64,000 nucleotides of DNA from FEN-1219 sp963810755 (GTDB lineage Bacteria > Pseudomonadota > Gammaproteobacteria > Steroidobacterales > Rariloculaceae): the NCBI GenBank assembly GCA_963810755.1, contig CAWEOP010000006.1, positions 186,001-250,000 of the forward strand. Direction: 5' to 3'. A program made the translations under genes and the position numbers. Positions 55,278 through 64,000 of the stretch are shown here, one piece after another. Below the pieces are notes generated by a model. It searched no databases and was not told the DNA's origin. It saw only the letters and a list, made by a program, of their open reading frames with translations. How positions within the stretch are numbered: the first letter of the stretch is position 1; every line of letters begins with the position of its first letter.

Positions 55278-56378
55278 TCAGTGCGCGTCGAGCAGCGGGA
55301 ACGCGCTCAGCGGGCCGGGCTCGGCGACGGGCGCGGCGGGCTGGAGATAGGACCCGTCGAGCTCCGCGCAACGATTCACACCGAGCAACTTCATAGCCAC
55401 GCGCAGCTCGGTCTCGATGAGCTCCAGCATGCGCAGCACGCCGGCCTCGCCGGCCGCGCCGAGCGCGAGCGCTTGGAGCCTGCCGAGGCCCACCATCGCG
55501 GCACCCTTTGCGACGCCCTTGAGGATGTCGGTGCCGCGCATGAAACCGCCGTCGACGACGATTTCCGCCTTGCCATGCGCCGTGCCGACGATCTCCGGCA
55601 GTAGTTCGATCGCGCCGCGGCCGTGATCGAGCTGACGGCCGCCGTGGTTCGACACGTAGATCACGTCGACGCCGTGATCGAGCGCGAGCGACGCATCCTC
55701 TGCGGTTTGAATCCCTTTGAGCATCAACGGCACGTCGAGGGCGCGCCGCAGCTTCGTGACGATCTTCCAGTCAGCGCGACCGCGATGGCTTTCGCCCCCG
55801 CGCAGACCGCCGAACGGGCGGCCCGCGATCGTTTGGCGTGCGAGCAGGCTGCGCTCGCGGCGGCCGAAAGTCGGCACGTCGACCGTGAGGCACAGCGCTT
55901 TGCAGCCGGCGTCCGCCGCGCGCTTCGCGGCGTCGACGACCCAGCGGTCGTCGCCGTCCGTGTAGAGCTGGAGCACGAGGTTGTCGCCCGCCGCGCGCGC
56001 GACCTCGTCGAGCCCCGGCCGAGTAACGCTGCTCATGAACATCAGACAGCCGAACTCTCTTGCGGCTCGCGCAATCGGCAGTGCGCCCTCGGGATCCACG
56101 TCCGTCAAGCTCGCGAGCGGCGCGAGCAGCACCGGGAGGCGCTGCTTCGTGCCGATGAACGTCGTCGCGAGATCGGTGCTGTTTACGTTGCGCAGCACGC
56201 GCGGGCGAAACGCGATGCTGTCGAGCGCATGCCGGTTGCGCACGCTCGTCGCCTCGGTCTCCGCTCCACCCGTGACGAAGTCCCAAACCGGTTGGGGCAG
56301 ACGCGCCTTCGCGAGCGCCACGATCTCGGTCGTAGTGAGCAGCTCTGCGACGTCGGCGGTTTTCGCGGTGTCCGTCAT
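55278..56378 (-). CDS. FMN-dependent alpha-hydroxy-acid oxidase/dehydrogenase
   Basis: 366 residues from ATG 56378, usual length. It oxidises 2-hydroxy acids such as lactate or glycolate to 2-oxo acids. Family marks are 'PQPVWDFVTGGAETEATSVR', 'AFRPRVLRNV', 'LAPLASLTDVDPEGALPIAR', 'LQLYTDGD', 'KALCLTVDVPTFGRRERSLL', the catalytic His and substrate Arg in 'VSNHGGRQLDHGRGAIELLP', and the FMN loop 'IVVDGGFMRGTDILKG'. No membrane-anchoring loop is obvious, so it is probably soluble. It lies on the minus strand downstream of the surface-protein gene but is separated by a terminator. Confidence 0.9.
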   Translation of the reverse strand: MTDTAKTADVAELLTTTEIVALAKARLPQPVWDFVTGGAETEATSVRNRHALDSIAFRPRVLRNVNSTDLATTFIGTKQRLPVLLAPLASLTDVDPEGALPIARAAREFGCLMFMSSVTRPGLDEVARAAGDNLVLQLYTDGDDRWVVDAAKRAADAGCKALCLTVDVPTFGRRERSLLARQTIAGRPFGGLRGGESHRGRADWKIVTKLRRALDVPLMLKGIQTAEDASLALDHGVDVIYVSNHGGRQLDHGRGAIELLPEIVGTAHGKAEIVVDGGFMRGTDILKGVAKGAAMVGLGRLQALALGAAGEAGVLRMLELIETELRVAMKLLGVNRCAELDGSYLQPAAPVAEPGPLSAFPLLDAH

Positions 56379-56510
56379 CGAGTCATTGTCCCCGTGCGCG
56401 CGGCGACACCCTGCACTTCGATTAGGCAGACCGGTCGAGCAGCGGGAACGCTGAATACCAGTGCGATCTCGGCCAAGCAGAGCCTTTATTGTCGTTATTG
56501 TTCCGCGCTC

Positions 56511-56533
56511 AAAAGGCCGCGGAGGCTCCGCAG
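56511..56533 (-). terminator. Intrinsic terminator after the FG-GAP protein gene
   Basis: On the minus strand: a 5-bp GCGGA/TCCGC stem extended by a G-T and a C-G pair, a three-base loop, then CCTTTTGAG. It lies about 30 bases after the surface-protein stop and upstream of the hydroxyacid oxidase. Confidence 0.6.
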
Positions 56534-56559
56534 ATCCTACACGGGCCGCGGTATCGCGG

Positions 56560-59135
56560 CTACCGGCGCCGCCGGGACCGTAAGGCCAGCGCCCCGAGCA
56601 GTAGCGTCAGGAACGGCATCCCGGTCTCCCCGCCGCCGCCGCCGCCTTCCGCCGGCTTCGCGTTGATGCGAACGGTCCGCAAGACGGGTGCCGCGGCGTT
56701 CCCCGCGCTGTCCACCGCGGCGAAAGTCACGGTGTAGGTCCCGAGCACGGCCGTATTGACGGCGCCCGTCATCGAAGGGGCGAGTGCTCCGTCGACGTCG
56801 TCCGTCGCGGTCGCTCCCGGGTCGGTATAGGGATCGCCCACTTCGAGAATCACCTCGGGTGTGCCGTTGAGCTGGATGACGGGGCGCGTCGTGTCTCCGA
56901 GGCCGAAGTTCCCATGGCCGTCGTTGAAGAACACGTGCACCGCGCTCGGCCCCACGAGCACGAGATCCGGGAACTTGAGCCGGGTGATCGGCGCGAGCGC
57001 GCCGCGCGTCGCGCCACGGCTCAGGAGCACGTTCGGGGTGAGCCTGAAATTGGCGTTGCCGTCGCCGAGGAATACGCGATGAGCGCCGGTCATGTTGATC
57101 GCAACGACGTCGCTCGCGCCGTCGCCGTCGACGTCGCCCGCAAGCACGGCCGCCGTCGGCACCGCGCCGAGCACGGGACCTGCAACCAGCGCGCCCGCTG
57201 CATTGCCCAAGTACACGGGATTCGAGGGCACACCGGACTGCGGGGGTGCCGACCGAGAGAGCACGAGGTCGGCACGCCCGTCGCGGTTGAAGTCCGCGCT
57301 CGCCGCGGACGACGCGGGGCCCGGATCGATCGTGACGGCCGCGCCGAACGCGCCGCCGCCTAGGTTCTCGTGTCGGACGACGGGACCGTTCGCGTAAACG
57401 AGGATCAAGTCGGGCAGCGGAGTCCCGACGACATCGACGAGCACTACGTCGATCGCGCCGACGCCGCCCGACGTCGGCAGCGCGGTGGCCGCGAACGCGT
57501 TGCCGTTCTGATTCGTATAGAGCGAGTTCGCGTTCGCGCTCGCGATCACGACGTCGCTGAAGCCGTCGCCGTTCATGTCCGCCGCGGCGACGGCGCGGTC
57601 GACCCGCGCTGCGTCCCCGAGCGCTGCAAGCTGCGTCAGCACCGCTTTGCCATCGTTGCGGAGCACGATGCTCGCGGCACCCGCACCGTTCGCGATCACG
57701 ACGTCGAGATCTTGATCGTTGTCGAAATCCGCGAGCGCGACGTCCGACCCCGACGTTGCCGGTGCCGAACGCGAGCGGCAGGCTCGCGAGGCCGCGGCGC
57801 GCGTCGCCGGGCTTCACGAGCGCCGCGTTGATAGCCCCCGGGCTCTCGACGTCGAGCAACATCGACGGCGCCTCTCCGGCCTTCACGAGGACCCCGTCGG
57901 CGAAAGCGTCGCCGTTCAGGTCGCCGGCCGCGATCGCGCTGGCGCCGACGCCGATCGACTGCGCGGGGTCCGCGACGATCGTCTGCCCGACGTTCAGGCC
58001 CAGCGCGGCCGCGTTGTTGGCGGTGTTCGGATCACCGGGCACGGCGCTCGTCGCCACGAGCGCGCTCACGTATACGTCTCCGGGCTGCGCGGCCGACCCC
58101 GTCAGCGTCACGGTTTGCGTGGCGCCGTTCGCGATCGGGCCGACCGTGCAGGCAAGCCGCTGCCGGTCCGCGGCGGCCGAGAGCGTGCACGGGTTGGTCG
58201 TGAATGTGATCGGCGTGCCGGCGAATTCGAGCGTCAGATCGGCGGCGCCGCTCGGGCTCGGGCCGGCGTTGCCCACCGTCACGACCCAGCTCACCGGAGC
58301 GCCGCTCGCCGCGGGAGCGGGCGTTGCGGTAATGCCGTTCAGCGTGAGGTCGGCGCGCGCGAGCGCCTTTACGTTCAGCACGAAGACGTCCGCGACGCTG
58401 CCGCCGCGGCCGTCGGCCGCGGTCACGGTCACGTTATAGGGCGAGCCATTCGCGGTGGCTCAGCGTCGCGACTCCGGAGATCACGCCCGCTGCGAGGCCG
58501 AAACCGGCTGGGAGGCCGCTCACGGTGAACGTCAGCGCGTCCTTGTCGGGGTCGGTGAACAGCGCCGCGACGTTCAGGCTCAGCGTCTGATTCTCGTCGA
58601 TCGATTGATCCGGAATACCCGGAGGCACGACGAGCGGCGGCGCATTCGGTAGTGGGACGGGCGTCGGTGGCACGGGGGTCGGCGGGACTGGCGTCGGGGG
58701 CACCGGAGTCGGGGGTATCGGCGTAGGCGGCGCGGGTGCCGGCGACACGGTGATGGTGAACGCTTGCGCGGTGCAAGGAATCGGAACGCGGGTGCAGAGC
58801 GAATCCTCCGCACGCAGCACCACCGTCGCCGTGCCTGGGACCGTCGGCGTACCGCTCAGCGTCGCGTGGCCGTTGCCGCTGGTTTTCAAGGATAGCCAGC
58901 CGGCCAGGCCGCCTGGCGCGGTGATCTTCAGGCTGCCGGAGCTCGGCCCGGTCGCCACCACTTCGTAGACGTAGGGCTTACCGACGGTCGCGGTCGTCAC
59001 CGGCTGGGACGTGAACACCGCGAGCTGCGCCTGTGCGCCCTCGGCTGCGAGCAGCGCTCCGGCGAACGCAAGCCAGCTCAGTCCGAAGCGACGGCCGCTT
59101 CGGCTCCGCACCATCCTTTGCGCGATTGAAAACAC
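56560..59135 (-). CDS. Large surface/secreted FG-GAP protein with Ig-like domains and GlyGly-CTERM-like tail, two frameshifts
   Basis: About 857 residues from GTG 59135 (GAGGAA four bases upstream; signal peptide SWLAFAGALLAAEGAQAQ). Order of domains: putative-Ig segment ('PYVYEVVATGPSSGSLKITA'), a Pro-Thr-Pro-Val linker repeat, a second putative Ig ('DQSIDENQTLSLNVAALFTD'), a CARDB/DUF11-like domain, FG-GAP/VCBS repeats ('AADMNGDGFSDVVIASANAN', 'ADFNRDGRADLVLSR', 'GDVDGDGASDVVAIN'), a DUF5011-like Ig ('VILEVGDPYTDPGATATDD'), and a tail of six Gly, a hydrophobic helix and SRRRR. Breaks near 58,451 and 57,750 (CCCC run) each need one base removed; span 3n+2. The tail suggests rhombosortase processing. 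Confidence 0.8.
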
Positions 59136-59297
59136 GGTTCCTCTACTAGTTATTGTCCGCCGTGACGCTGGGTGCGGTGCAAGCTGCGTGCCACGCGACC
59201 ACGCCGGTCGCAGCCGCTACGGCTATGACGCGTGCGCCGCGACTGTTCCTGCGCGCTTGCAACTTTGGGAAGGGGCTTTCAATCCTTGTCGCGTTGT

Positions 59298-60227
59298 ATG
59301 CTCGCGCGCATGCGCAACCCAACACAACTGCTCGTCGTGCTCGGCGTCGTCCTCGGCTCGTTCGGCCCATTCGCCACGGCTTCGGGCCAACCCTCCTCGG
59401 AGTGGGCCGCGACGGTGTGGAATCGATACCAGATTGCTCCGAACGTGGTGTACCTCACCGCGTCCAACTACGAGTCGAAGCTCGACGTGTACTACCGGCG
59501 CGGCGCGACGACTCCGCAGCCGACGGTCGTGTACTTCCACGGCGGGTTCTGGGCCGCGGGCGCGAAGGAAGGCTCGCTGATGTCCCTCGTGCCGTGGCTC
59601 GAGATGGGCTGGAACGTCGTGAACGTCGAATACCGGCTCGCGCGAATCGCTCCCGCTCCCGCGGCCGTCGAGGACGGGCTTTGCGCGCTGCGTTTCCTGG
59701 CGGCCCAGGCCAAGACCTACAACATCGACGTCGATCGGATCGTCGTCACCGGCGAGTCCGCGGGCGGGCACCTCACGCTCACGAGCGCGATGATTCCCGA
59801 GGGCGCGGGCCTCGACCGGCAGTGCGCCGGCAACACGCCCGTGCCGAGGGTCGCGGCCGCGATCAACTGGTACGGCATCACGGACGTTGCGGACGTGATC
59901 GACGGGCCGCACAAGGCGAACCTCGCCGTCACCTGGGTTGGCAGCCTACCGAACAAAGACGAGATCGCGAAGCGCGTGTCGCCGCTCACGTATGTGCGCT
60001 CCGACTTGCCGCCGATCCTCACTATTCACGGCGACCAGGACCCGCTCGTGCCTTACGACCACGCGCTGCGGCTGCACGCGGCGCTCACGAAGGCCGGCGT
60101 GCCGAATCAGCTGCTCACGATTCCTAACGGCGCGCACGGCAATTTCACGGCAGAGGAACGCACGAAGGTATTCGCGGCGATCCGCGAGTTCCTCACGGCG
60201 CACGGCTTGCCCGCGGCGAATCCCTAG
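59298..60227 (+). CDS. Exported alpha/beta-hydrolase (esterase/BD-FAE-like)
   Basis: 309 residues from ATG 59298 (ATG 59310 is also possible), with signal peptide (LLVVLGVVLGSFGPFATASG). Catalytic features: oxyanion 'VVYFHGGFWAAGAKEG', nucleophile serine in 'IVVTGESAGGHLTL' (GxSxGG), acid in 'TIHGDQDPLVPYDHAL' and His in 'IPNGAHGNFT'. This is the carbohydrate-esterase/hormone-sensitive-lipase branch, with relatives acting on acetyl or feruloyl esters. Actual substrate unknown. It is divergent from the surface-protein gene and convergent with the MFS gene, whose stop abuts its own in TAGCTA. Confidence 0.85.
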   Translation: MLARMRNPTQLLVVLGVVLGSFGPFATASGQPSSEWAATVWNRYQIAPNVVYLTASNYESKLDVYYRRGATTPQPTVVYFHGGFWAAGAKEGSLMSLVPWLEMGWNVVNVEYRLARIAPAPAAVEDGLCALRFLAAQAKTYNIDVDRIVVTGESAGGHLTLTSAMIPEGAGLDRQCAGNTPVPRVAAAINWYGITDVADVIDGPHKANLAVTWVGSLPNKDEIAKRVSPLTYVRSDLPPILTIHGDQDPLVPYDHALRLHAALTKAGVPNQLLTIPNGAHGNFTAEERTKVFAAIREFLTAHGLPAANP

Positions 60228-61688
60228 CTAGACCGGTTCGTCGTGCGCGGACAGAGGGCGCGCGACGGCCTCGAGCGGCTTGCGCTCCGCGTCGACGCCA
60301 ATGAGCGCCGCGACCACCGCCGCCGCGCACATCGCGACCGCGGCGAAAACGTATGCCGTGAACAGGTCGCCGCGATCGCCCGCGTCGATCAGCGCGCCGA
60401 ACAACGCGGGGCCGACGAATCCGCCGACACCCGTACCGAGCGCATAGAAGATGGAGATCGCGACCGCGCGCATCTCGAGCGGGAAGATTTCGCTGACCGT
60501 GAGATACGCCGAGCTCGCCGCGGCGGACGCGAAGAAGAAGATCGCCGACCAGCAGAGCGTTTGAGTGCGAGCATCGAGCCAGCCCTGCGTGAACGCGTAG
60601 CCCGTCGCGAAGAGCCCGATACCGGCGAGCGCGTAAGTCGCGGTGAGCATGATCCGCCGTCCGAGCGTATCGAACCATCGGCCGAGCAGCAGCGGCCCCA
60701 AGAAGTTGCCGACCGCGAACGGGAAGATGTAATAGCCGACCTCGGCGTCCGCGACGCCGTAGAACGTCGTGAGCACGAGCGCGTACGTGAAGAAGATCGC
60801 GTTGTAGAAGAACGCCTGCGTGGCCATCAGCACGAAGCTCAGTGTCGCGCGGCTTCGGTAGCGCGACGCCATGAGCCGCAGGATCTCGCTCCACGAAACG
60901 TGTCCTCGGACGCGCAGCGCGAACGCGCCCGGGAGGGGCGGCAGCGGACCGCGGTCGCGCGCGACTTCTTTTTCGATTGCGCTGACGATCGTCTCCGCCT
61001 CCGCGATCCTGCCGCGCGTCATCAGCCAACGCGGGCTCTCGGGCAGGTGGCGGCGCACGACTAGGATCGCGACCGTGAGCGCGCTGCCGAACGCGAACGC
61101 GAGCCGCCAGCCGACATCGGGCCCGAACCTTCCGGGCTCGAGCAGGACGATGCTCAGGGCCGCACCCGCCGCCGCGCCGATCCAGAAGCTGCCGTTGATC
61201 GCGAGGTCGACGAAGCCGCGCACGCGCGCGGGTATCAGCTCGTCGATCGCCGAGTTGATCGCGGCGTATTCGCCGCCGATCCCGAAGCCCGTGAGCAGCC
61301 GGCAGAGCGCGAACGTCCGGAAATCGAACGTCAATGCCGTGAGCAGCGTCGCCGCGAGATAGACCGACAGCGTCGCGAGGAACAGCGGCTTGCGGCCGAG
61401 CCGGTCCGCGAGCCGCCCGAAGAACAGTGCGCCGAGCACGGCTCCGCCGACGTAGGCCGACCCGGCCCAGCCGATTTGCGCCGCCGACAGGCCGAGAGTT
61501 TCGGAACGCTGCAGCACCGGCCCGAGCGAGCCGACGACCGTGACCTCGAGTCCGTCGAGCATCCAGGTAATGCCGAGCGCCGCGACGACGCGCGTATGCC
61601 AACGCGACCACGGCAGGGCGTCGAGCCGCGCGGGCAGCGTGCTCAAGATCGGCGAATTCTCGCGTGTATCGTTCGCGACGCGCGGCAC
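60228..61688 (-). CDS. MFS transporter (sugar/organic-acid porter type)
   Basis: 486 residues, twelve predicted helices. MFS motif A appears twice, as 'GRLADRLGRKPLF' between helices 2 and 3 and 'GRWFDTLGRRIML' in the second half. Other sugar-porter-like marks are 'RLLTGFGIGGEYAAINSAID' and 'LPESPRWLMTRGRIAEA'. Helix 1 with 'LGITWMLDGLEVTVVGSLGP' recalls the D-x-x-D/E motif of aromatic-acid symporters. Proton symport of an organic acid is plausible but not shown. A 93-base gap separates it from the GGDEF-EAL gene upstream on this strand. Confidence 0.87.
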   Translation of the reverse strand: MPRVANDTRENSPILSTLPARLDALPWSRWHTRVVAALGITWMLDGLEVTVVGSLGPVLQRSETLGLSAAQIGWAGSAYVGGAVLGALFFGRLADRLGRKPLFLATLSVYLAATLLTALTFDFRTFALCRLLTGFGIGGEYAAINSAIDELIPARVRGFVDLAINGSFWIGAAAGAALSIVLLEPGRFGPDVGWRLAFAFGSALTVAILVVRRHLPESPRWLMTRGRIAEAETIVSAIEKEVARDRGPLPPLPGAFALRVRGHVSWSEILRLMASRYRSRATLSFVLMATQAFFYNAIFFTYALVLTTFYGVADAEVGYYIFPFAVGNFLGPLLLGRWFDTLGRRIMLTATYALAGIGLFATGYAFTQGWLDARTQTLCWSAIFFFASAAASSAYLTVSEIFPLEMRAVAISIFYALGTGVGGFVGPALFGALIDAGDRGDLFTAYVFAAVAMCAAAVVAALIGVDAERKPLEAVARPLSAHDEPV

Positions 61689-61781
61689 GCGGACCTCCGT
61701 AGGCGGCGGAGCAGCCGGCGCGCGCTTCCCGCGCGAGCAGCCGCCGCGAACCTAACGGAGCAACATCCGTGCCATACCGGC

Positions 61782-64000
61782 CTATTTGCGGGACTCGTTG
61801 GCGACGCGCGGCGTTGCGATCTCGAACTGCTGAGGCTTCGCCGCCGGGCGGCCGATGAAGAACCCTTGCGCGTAGTCGATGCCGTACTTCGCGAGCAGCG
61901 AGAGCGCGGCCTCGCTGTGCACGTATTCCGCGACGGTTTGCATGCCCGCCGCGCGCGCGACCTCACCGACCATGCGGACCATGCTTTGGTCCACGCGGTC
62001 GCGCGGCAGACCTTTGATGAAGCTGCCGTCGATCTTCAAGTAGTCGACCGGGAGGCGTTTCAGATAGCTGAACGAGCTGTAGCCCGTGCCGAAGTCGTCG
62101 ATCGCGATCTTGCAGCCGAGGTCGCGCAGACCCGCGAGCTGCCGGTCCGTCGTCACCGCAAAACGCACGGCCAGCTGCTCGGTGATTTCGAACGTCAAAC
62201 GCTCGCCCGTCACGGAGTGCTCCTTGAGGAGACTGCGGACGTAGGAAGCGAGCCCGTCGTTCTCGAATGCGAAGCTCGACAGATTGACCCCGAGCGAGAG
62301 GCGCGGGTCGGCCGCGCCGAACTCGGCGAGCGACCGCACCGCCTGCTCGATCACCCAGCGATCGATGTCCGCCATGAGACCGAACCGGACTGCTGCTGGT
62401 AGGAACGTCTGCGGGCTCACGAGGCCCTGCTCCGTTTTCAAACGCAGCAGCGCCTCGTAGTGAGTCATCTCGCCGCTGCTTATGTGCAGCAGCGGCTGGT
62501 AGTAGAGAACGAACAGGTCGTTGTCGAGCGCGTCGCGGATGCTCTGCATCCAGTCGACGTCTTTGGCCATTTGCTCGCTGCGCTTTTCGGCGACGTTGTA
62601 GAGCTCCGCGCGATTGCGGCCGCGCGACTTCGCGGTTTGACACGCGATGTCCGCCTGCGCGATGAGCTCGTGGGCGCTGAATCGGTCGCCGCTGATCGTC
62701 GCGATGCCGATGCTGCACTGCAGATGGAACACGCGGTCCTGCTCGACGTGCTTGACGCTTCGCATGAGCTCGAGCACCTGCGCTGCGACGCTCTTGGCGT
62801 CCTGCCGCGAGACGTCCGTCAGCAGCACGACGAACTCGTCGCCCCCGAAGCGTGCCACGAAGTCCTCGCCGCGCACTCCGTGGCGGATCTGCTGCGCCGC
62901 GAGCTTCAGCAGCTCGTCGCCGGCCGCGTGTCCGCACGTGTCGTTGACGTACTTGAATTGATCGAGGTCCACGAAGAACAACGCGCTGCGCCGTTTGCTC
63001 GCGGCGCAATCGGCGATCTCCTTCTCGAGCGCAGCGATCAGGCGATGCCGGTTGTACAGGCCCGTCAACGGGTCGTGACTCGCGAGATGCACCAGGTGCC
63101 GCTCGCGCTTCTGGAGCGCGCGTATCGTATCGTGGAGCGCCGCGACGATCGCCTGCAGCTCCGTGTGCTTCGGGCGCGGGAACTCGACGTCCATGTCGCC
63201 GGCCGCGAGCTTCGCGAGTGGCAGTTGGAGCTCCGATAGCGGCGCGAGCGCGCGCTTGAGGAACAGGCGCCCTCCCGCCCAGGACACGCCGAGCAGGAGC
63301 AGCAGCGTGCCGCTCGCGAGCGCGAGGCGCGGCAGGAAAACACTTTCGTATGCCGAGAAATCGAGATCGACGCTCACGAACCCGAGCAACTCGATCGACG
63401 TCTTGGCAGCGCTCGGATTGAAGTCGAATAGGCCATCGCCCGCGAGCGACTCGCTCCAGATCGGGCCCGAGAGGCGGTAGCGGCGGCCGCCTTCGACGTT
63501 CTCGGTGAGGAGATACGGCGGCGTCACGCCGGCCTTCGCGGCGAGCTCCGTCCGCGCGTCGTCATCGAGCGGTGCGGCCGCGTCCACGACGCCGCTCTTG
63601 TCGAGCGACAGCAGCGTGCTGCCGTCGGCGCGATACCAGGAAACGCGATCGATCTCCGGATACTTCGCGACGAAGCGCTCGACACCGAGCACCGCCTCGC
63701 GCTCGTCGTGGTAGAACGGCGCACCGAGCTCGTTGAGCTCCGCGCCCCACTGCGACGCCCAGTGCGCAAGGTTGTCGCGAATCACGGAGCCCGAGGTCCA
63801 CGCGAGCCCCGCGAGCACGAACGCGCCGACCACGGCGGCAATCACGACCTCCGCGATCAGCACCTCATTGACTAGGCTGCGGCCGCGCGCGCGCGGCTCC
63901 GGCGCCTGCAGCTCCGGCTGCTGCGGCTCAGGGGGCTGGGGCTCCGACCGCTGCGGTTCCGACCGCTGCCGTTCCGGCAGCGTCGGCGGCGACGCGTCAG
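61782..64000 (-). CDS. Sensor diguanylate cyclase/phosphodiesterase (GGDEF-EAL), 5' end beyond the window
   Basis: The frame is open to the right edge, giving at least 739 residues; GTG 63863 is an internal candidate start just before the first membrane helix. Upstream of it lies a Glu/Pro/Gln-rich segment with 'RQRSEPQRSEPQPPEPQQPE'. The sensor has two membrane helices around a periplasmic domain, then HAMP. GGDEF is intact ('ARFGGDEFVVLL'; 'DPLTGLYNRHRLIAALEKEI' upstream). EAL is intact too: 'HYEALLRLKTEQG', 'LGVNLSS', 'FEITEQLA', 'IAIDDFGTGYSSFSYLKRLP' and 'YAQGFFIGRP', with AEYVHSE in place of the usual AEGVE. Both synthesis and breakdown of c-di-GMP are possible. Confidence 0.9.
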   Translation of the reverse strand, partial: DASPPTLPERQRSEPQRSEPQPPEPQQPELQAPEPRARGRSLVNEVLIAEVVIAAVVGAFVLAGLAWTSGSVIRDNLAHWASQWGAELNELGAPFYHDEREAVLGVERFVAKYPEIDRVSWYRADGSTLLSLDKSGVVDAAAPLDDDARTELAAKAGVTPPYLLTENVEGGRRYRLSGPIWSESLAGDGLFDFNPSAAKTSIELLGFVSVDLDFSAYESVFLPRLALASGTLLLLLGVSWAGGRLFLKRALAPLSELQLPLAKLAAGDMDVEFPRPKHTELQAIVAALHDTIRALQKRERHLVHLASHDPLTGLYNRHRLIAALEKEIADCAASKRRSALFFVDLDQFKYVNDTCGHAAGDELLKLAAQQIRHGVRGEDFVARFGGDEFVVLLTDVSRQDAKSVAAQVLELMRSVKHVEQDRVFHLQCSIGIATISGDRFSAHELIAQADIACQTAKSRGRNRAELYNVAEKRSEQMAKDVDWMQSIRDALDNDLFVLYYQPLLHISSGEMTHYEALLRLKTEQGLVSPQTFLPAAVRFGLMADIDRWVIEQAVRSLAEFGAADPRLSLGVNLSSFAFENDGLASYVRSLLKEHSVTGERLTFEITEQLAVRFAVTTDRQLAGLRDLGCKIAIDDFGTGYSSFSYLKRLPVDYLKIDGSFIKGLPRDRVDQSMVRMVGEVARAAGMQTVAEYVHSEAALSLLAKYGIDYAQGFFIGRPAAKPQQFEIATPRVANESRK

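Noticed and set aside
58640..58740. Tandem GC-rich 15-mers suggestive of a CRISPR or minisatellite
   Set aside because: They are in frame and encode the Pro-Thr-Pro-Val linker of the surface protein; there are no spacers between units.
3878..59135. Programmed +1 frameshifting as an explanation for the split genes
   Set aside because: The contexts at the shifts share no slippery codon or stop motif (for example TAT-CGA-C-TTG, CAG-GGA-G-AAG, GTC-G-GGG), the genes are unrelated, and one gene would need about 17 shifts.
1..64000. tRNA, rRNA, riboswitch, insertion sequence ends, CRISPR arrays
   Set aside because: No T-loop/anticodon patterns, conserved rRNA stretches, transposase-like frames, flanking inverted repeats or regularly spaced repeats were seen by eye; a covariance-model search would settle small RNAs.

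Overview
The window is high-GC, densely coded bacterial DNA, with no gene-free stretch over 300 bases and no rRNA, tRNA or CRISPR array that I could find. Gene content points to a Gram-negative proteobacterium, most likely a gammaproteobacterium of the Steroidobacter/Woeseia type. The evidence is outer-membrane beta-barrels, a TolC/RND tripartite pump, DgkA, RimO, a GlyGly-CTERM-like tail, two DUF5916-type outer-membrane proteins, DUF6152-like small proteins and many signal peptides. The taxon is an inference.

Layout. 1-3,116: a clipped membrane protein and an orphan two-gene ABC exporter. 3,113-6,371: a minus-strand metal-uptake operon (small Cys-pair membrane protein, outer-membrane channel, metal-binding lipoprotein/periplasmic protein, permease) without its ATPase. 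6.5-10.2 kb: a decayed DUF4143 ATPase, a soluble PQQ-type sugar dehydrogenase, a CmcJ-like oxygenase and a secreted unknown. 10.5-18.3 kb: one secreted unknown, then an HME-type metal-efflux operon (TolC, adaptor, RND) that runs with zero spacing into an octaheme cytochrome c. 18.5-21.2 kb: START-like protein, PAP2 phosphatase, DgkA, EamA transporter. 21.2-27.8 kb: two DUF5916 outer-membrane proteins flanking a pair of secreted unknowns. 27.9-38.9 kb: molybdopterin oxidoreductase with PhzF, a DnaJ-like/zinc-ribbon/PilZ fusion, metallo-beta-lactamase-fold protein, HDOD protein, M28 peptidase, MaoC hydratase, RimO, transglutaminase-like protein. 38.9-46.7 kb: more members of the secreted family, a GNAT enzyme, a SnoaL-like protein with a marked promoter and terminator, a membrane-type PQQ dehydrogenase, Uma2 and DUF1015 proteins. 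46.7-50.7 kb: a DUF222-HNH gene and a less GC-rich pair of genes that look acquired. 50.7-64 kb: FtsX-like permease, ABC exporter, FMN hydroxyacid oxidase, FG-GAP surface protein, esterase, MFS transporter and a GGDEF-EAL protein running off the right edge.

Two themes stand out. First, an uncharacterised family of secreted proteins (five domains in four genes: 10,531; 23,599; 38,927; 40,209) is paired twice with a small secreted protein whose predicted mature N-terminus is His-His-Ser, a layout that would suit metal binding. Together with the metal-uptake and metal-efflux operons, the multihaem cytochrome and two quinoprotein dehydrogenases, this suggests a periplasm rich in redox and metal chemistry. 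Second, at least eleven genes are split by frameshifts that all behave as single-base insertions: gene lengths are 3n+1 with one break and 3n+2 with two. One PQQ dehydrogenase carries about 17 of them. I read this as consensus error in the assembly rather than as gene decay; such genes are annotated here at full length with the break positions given.
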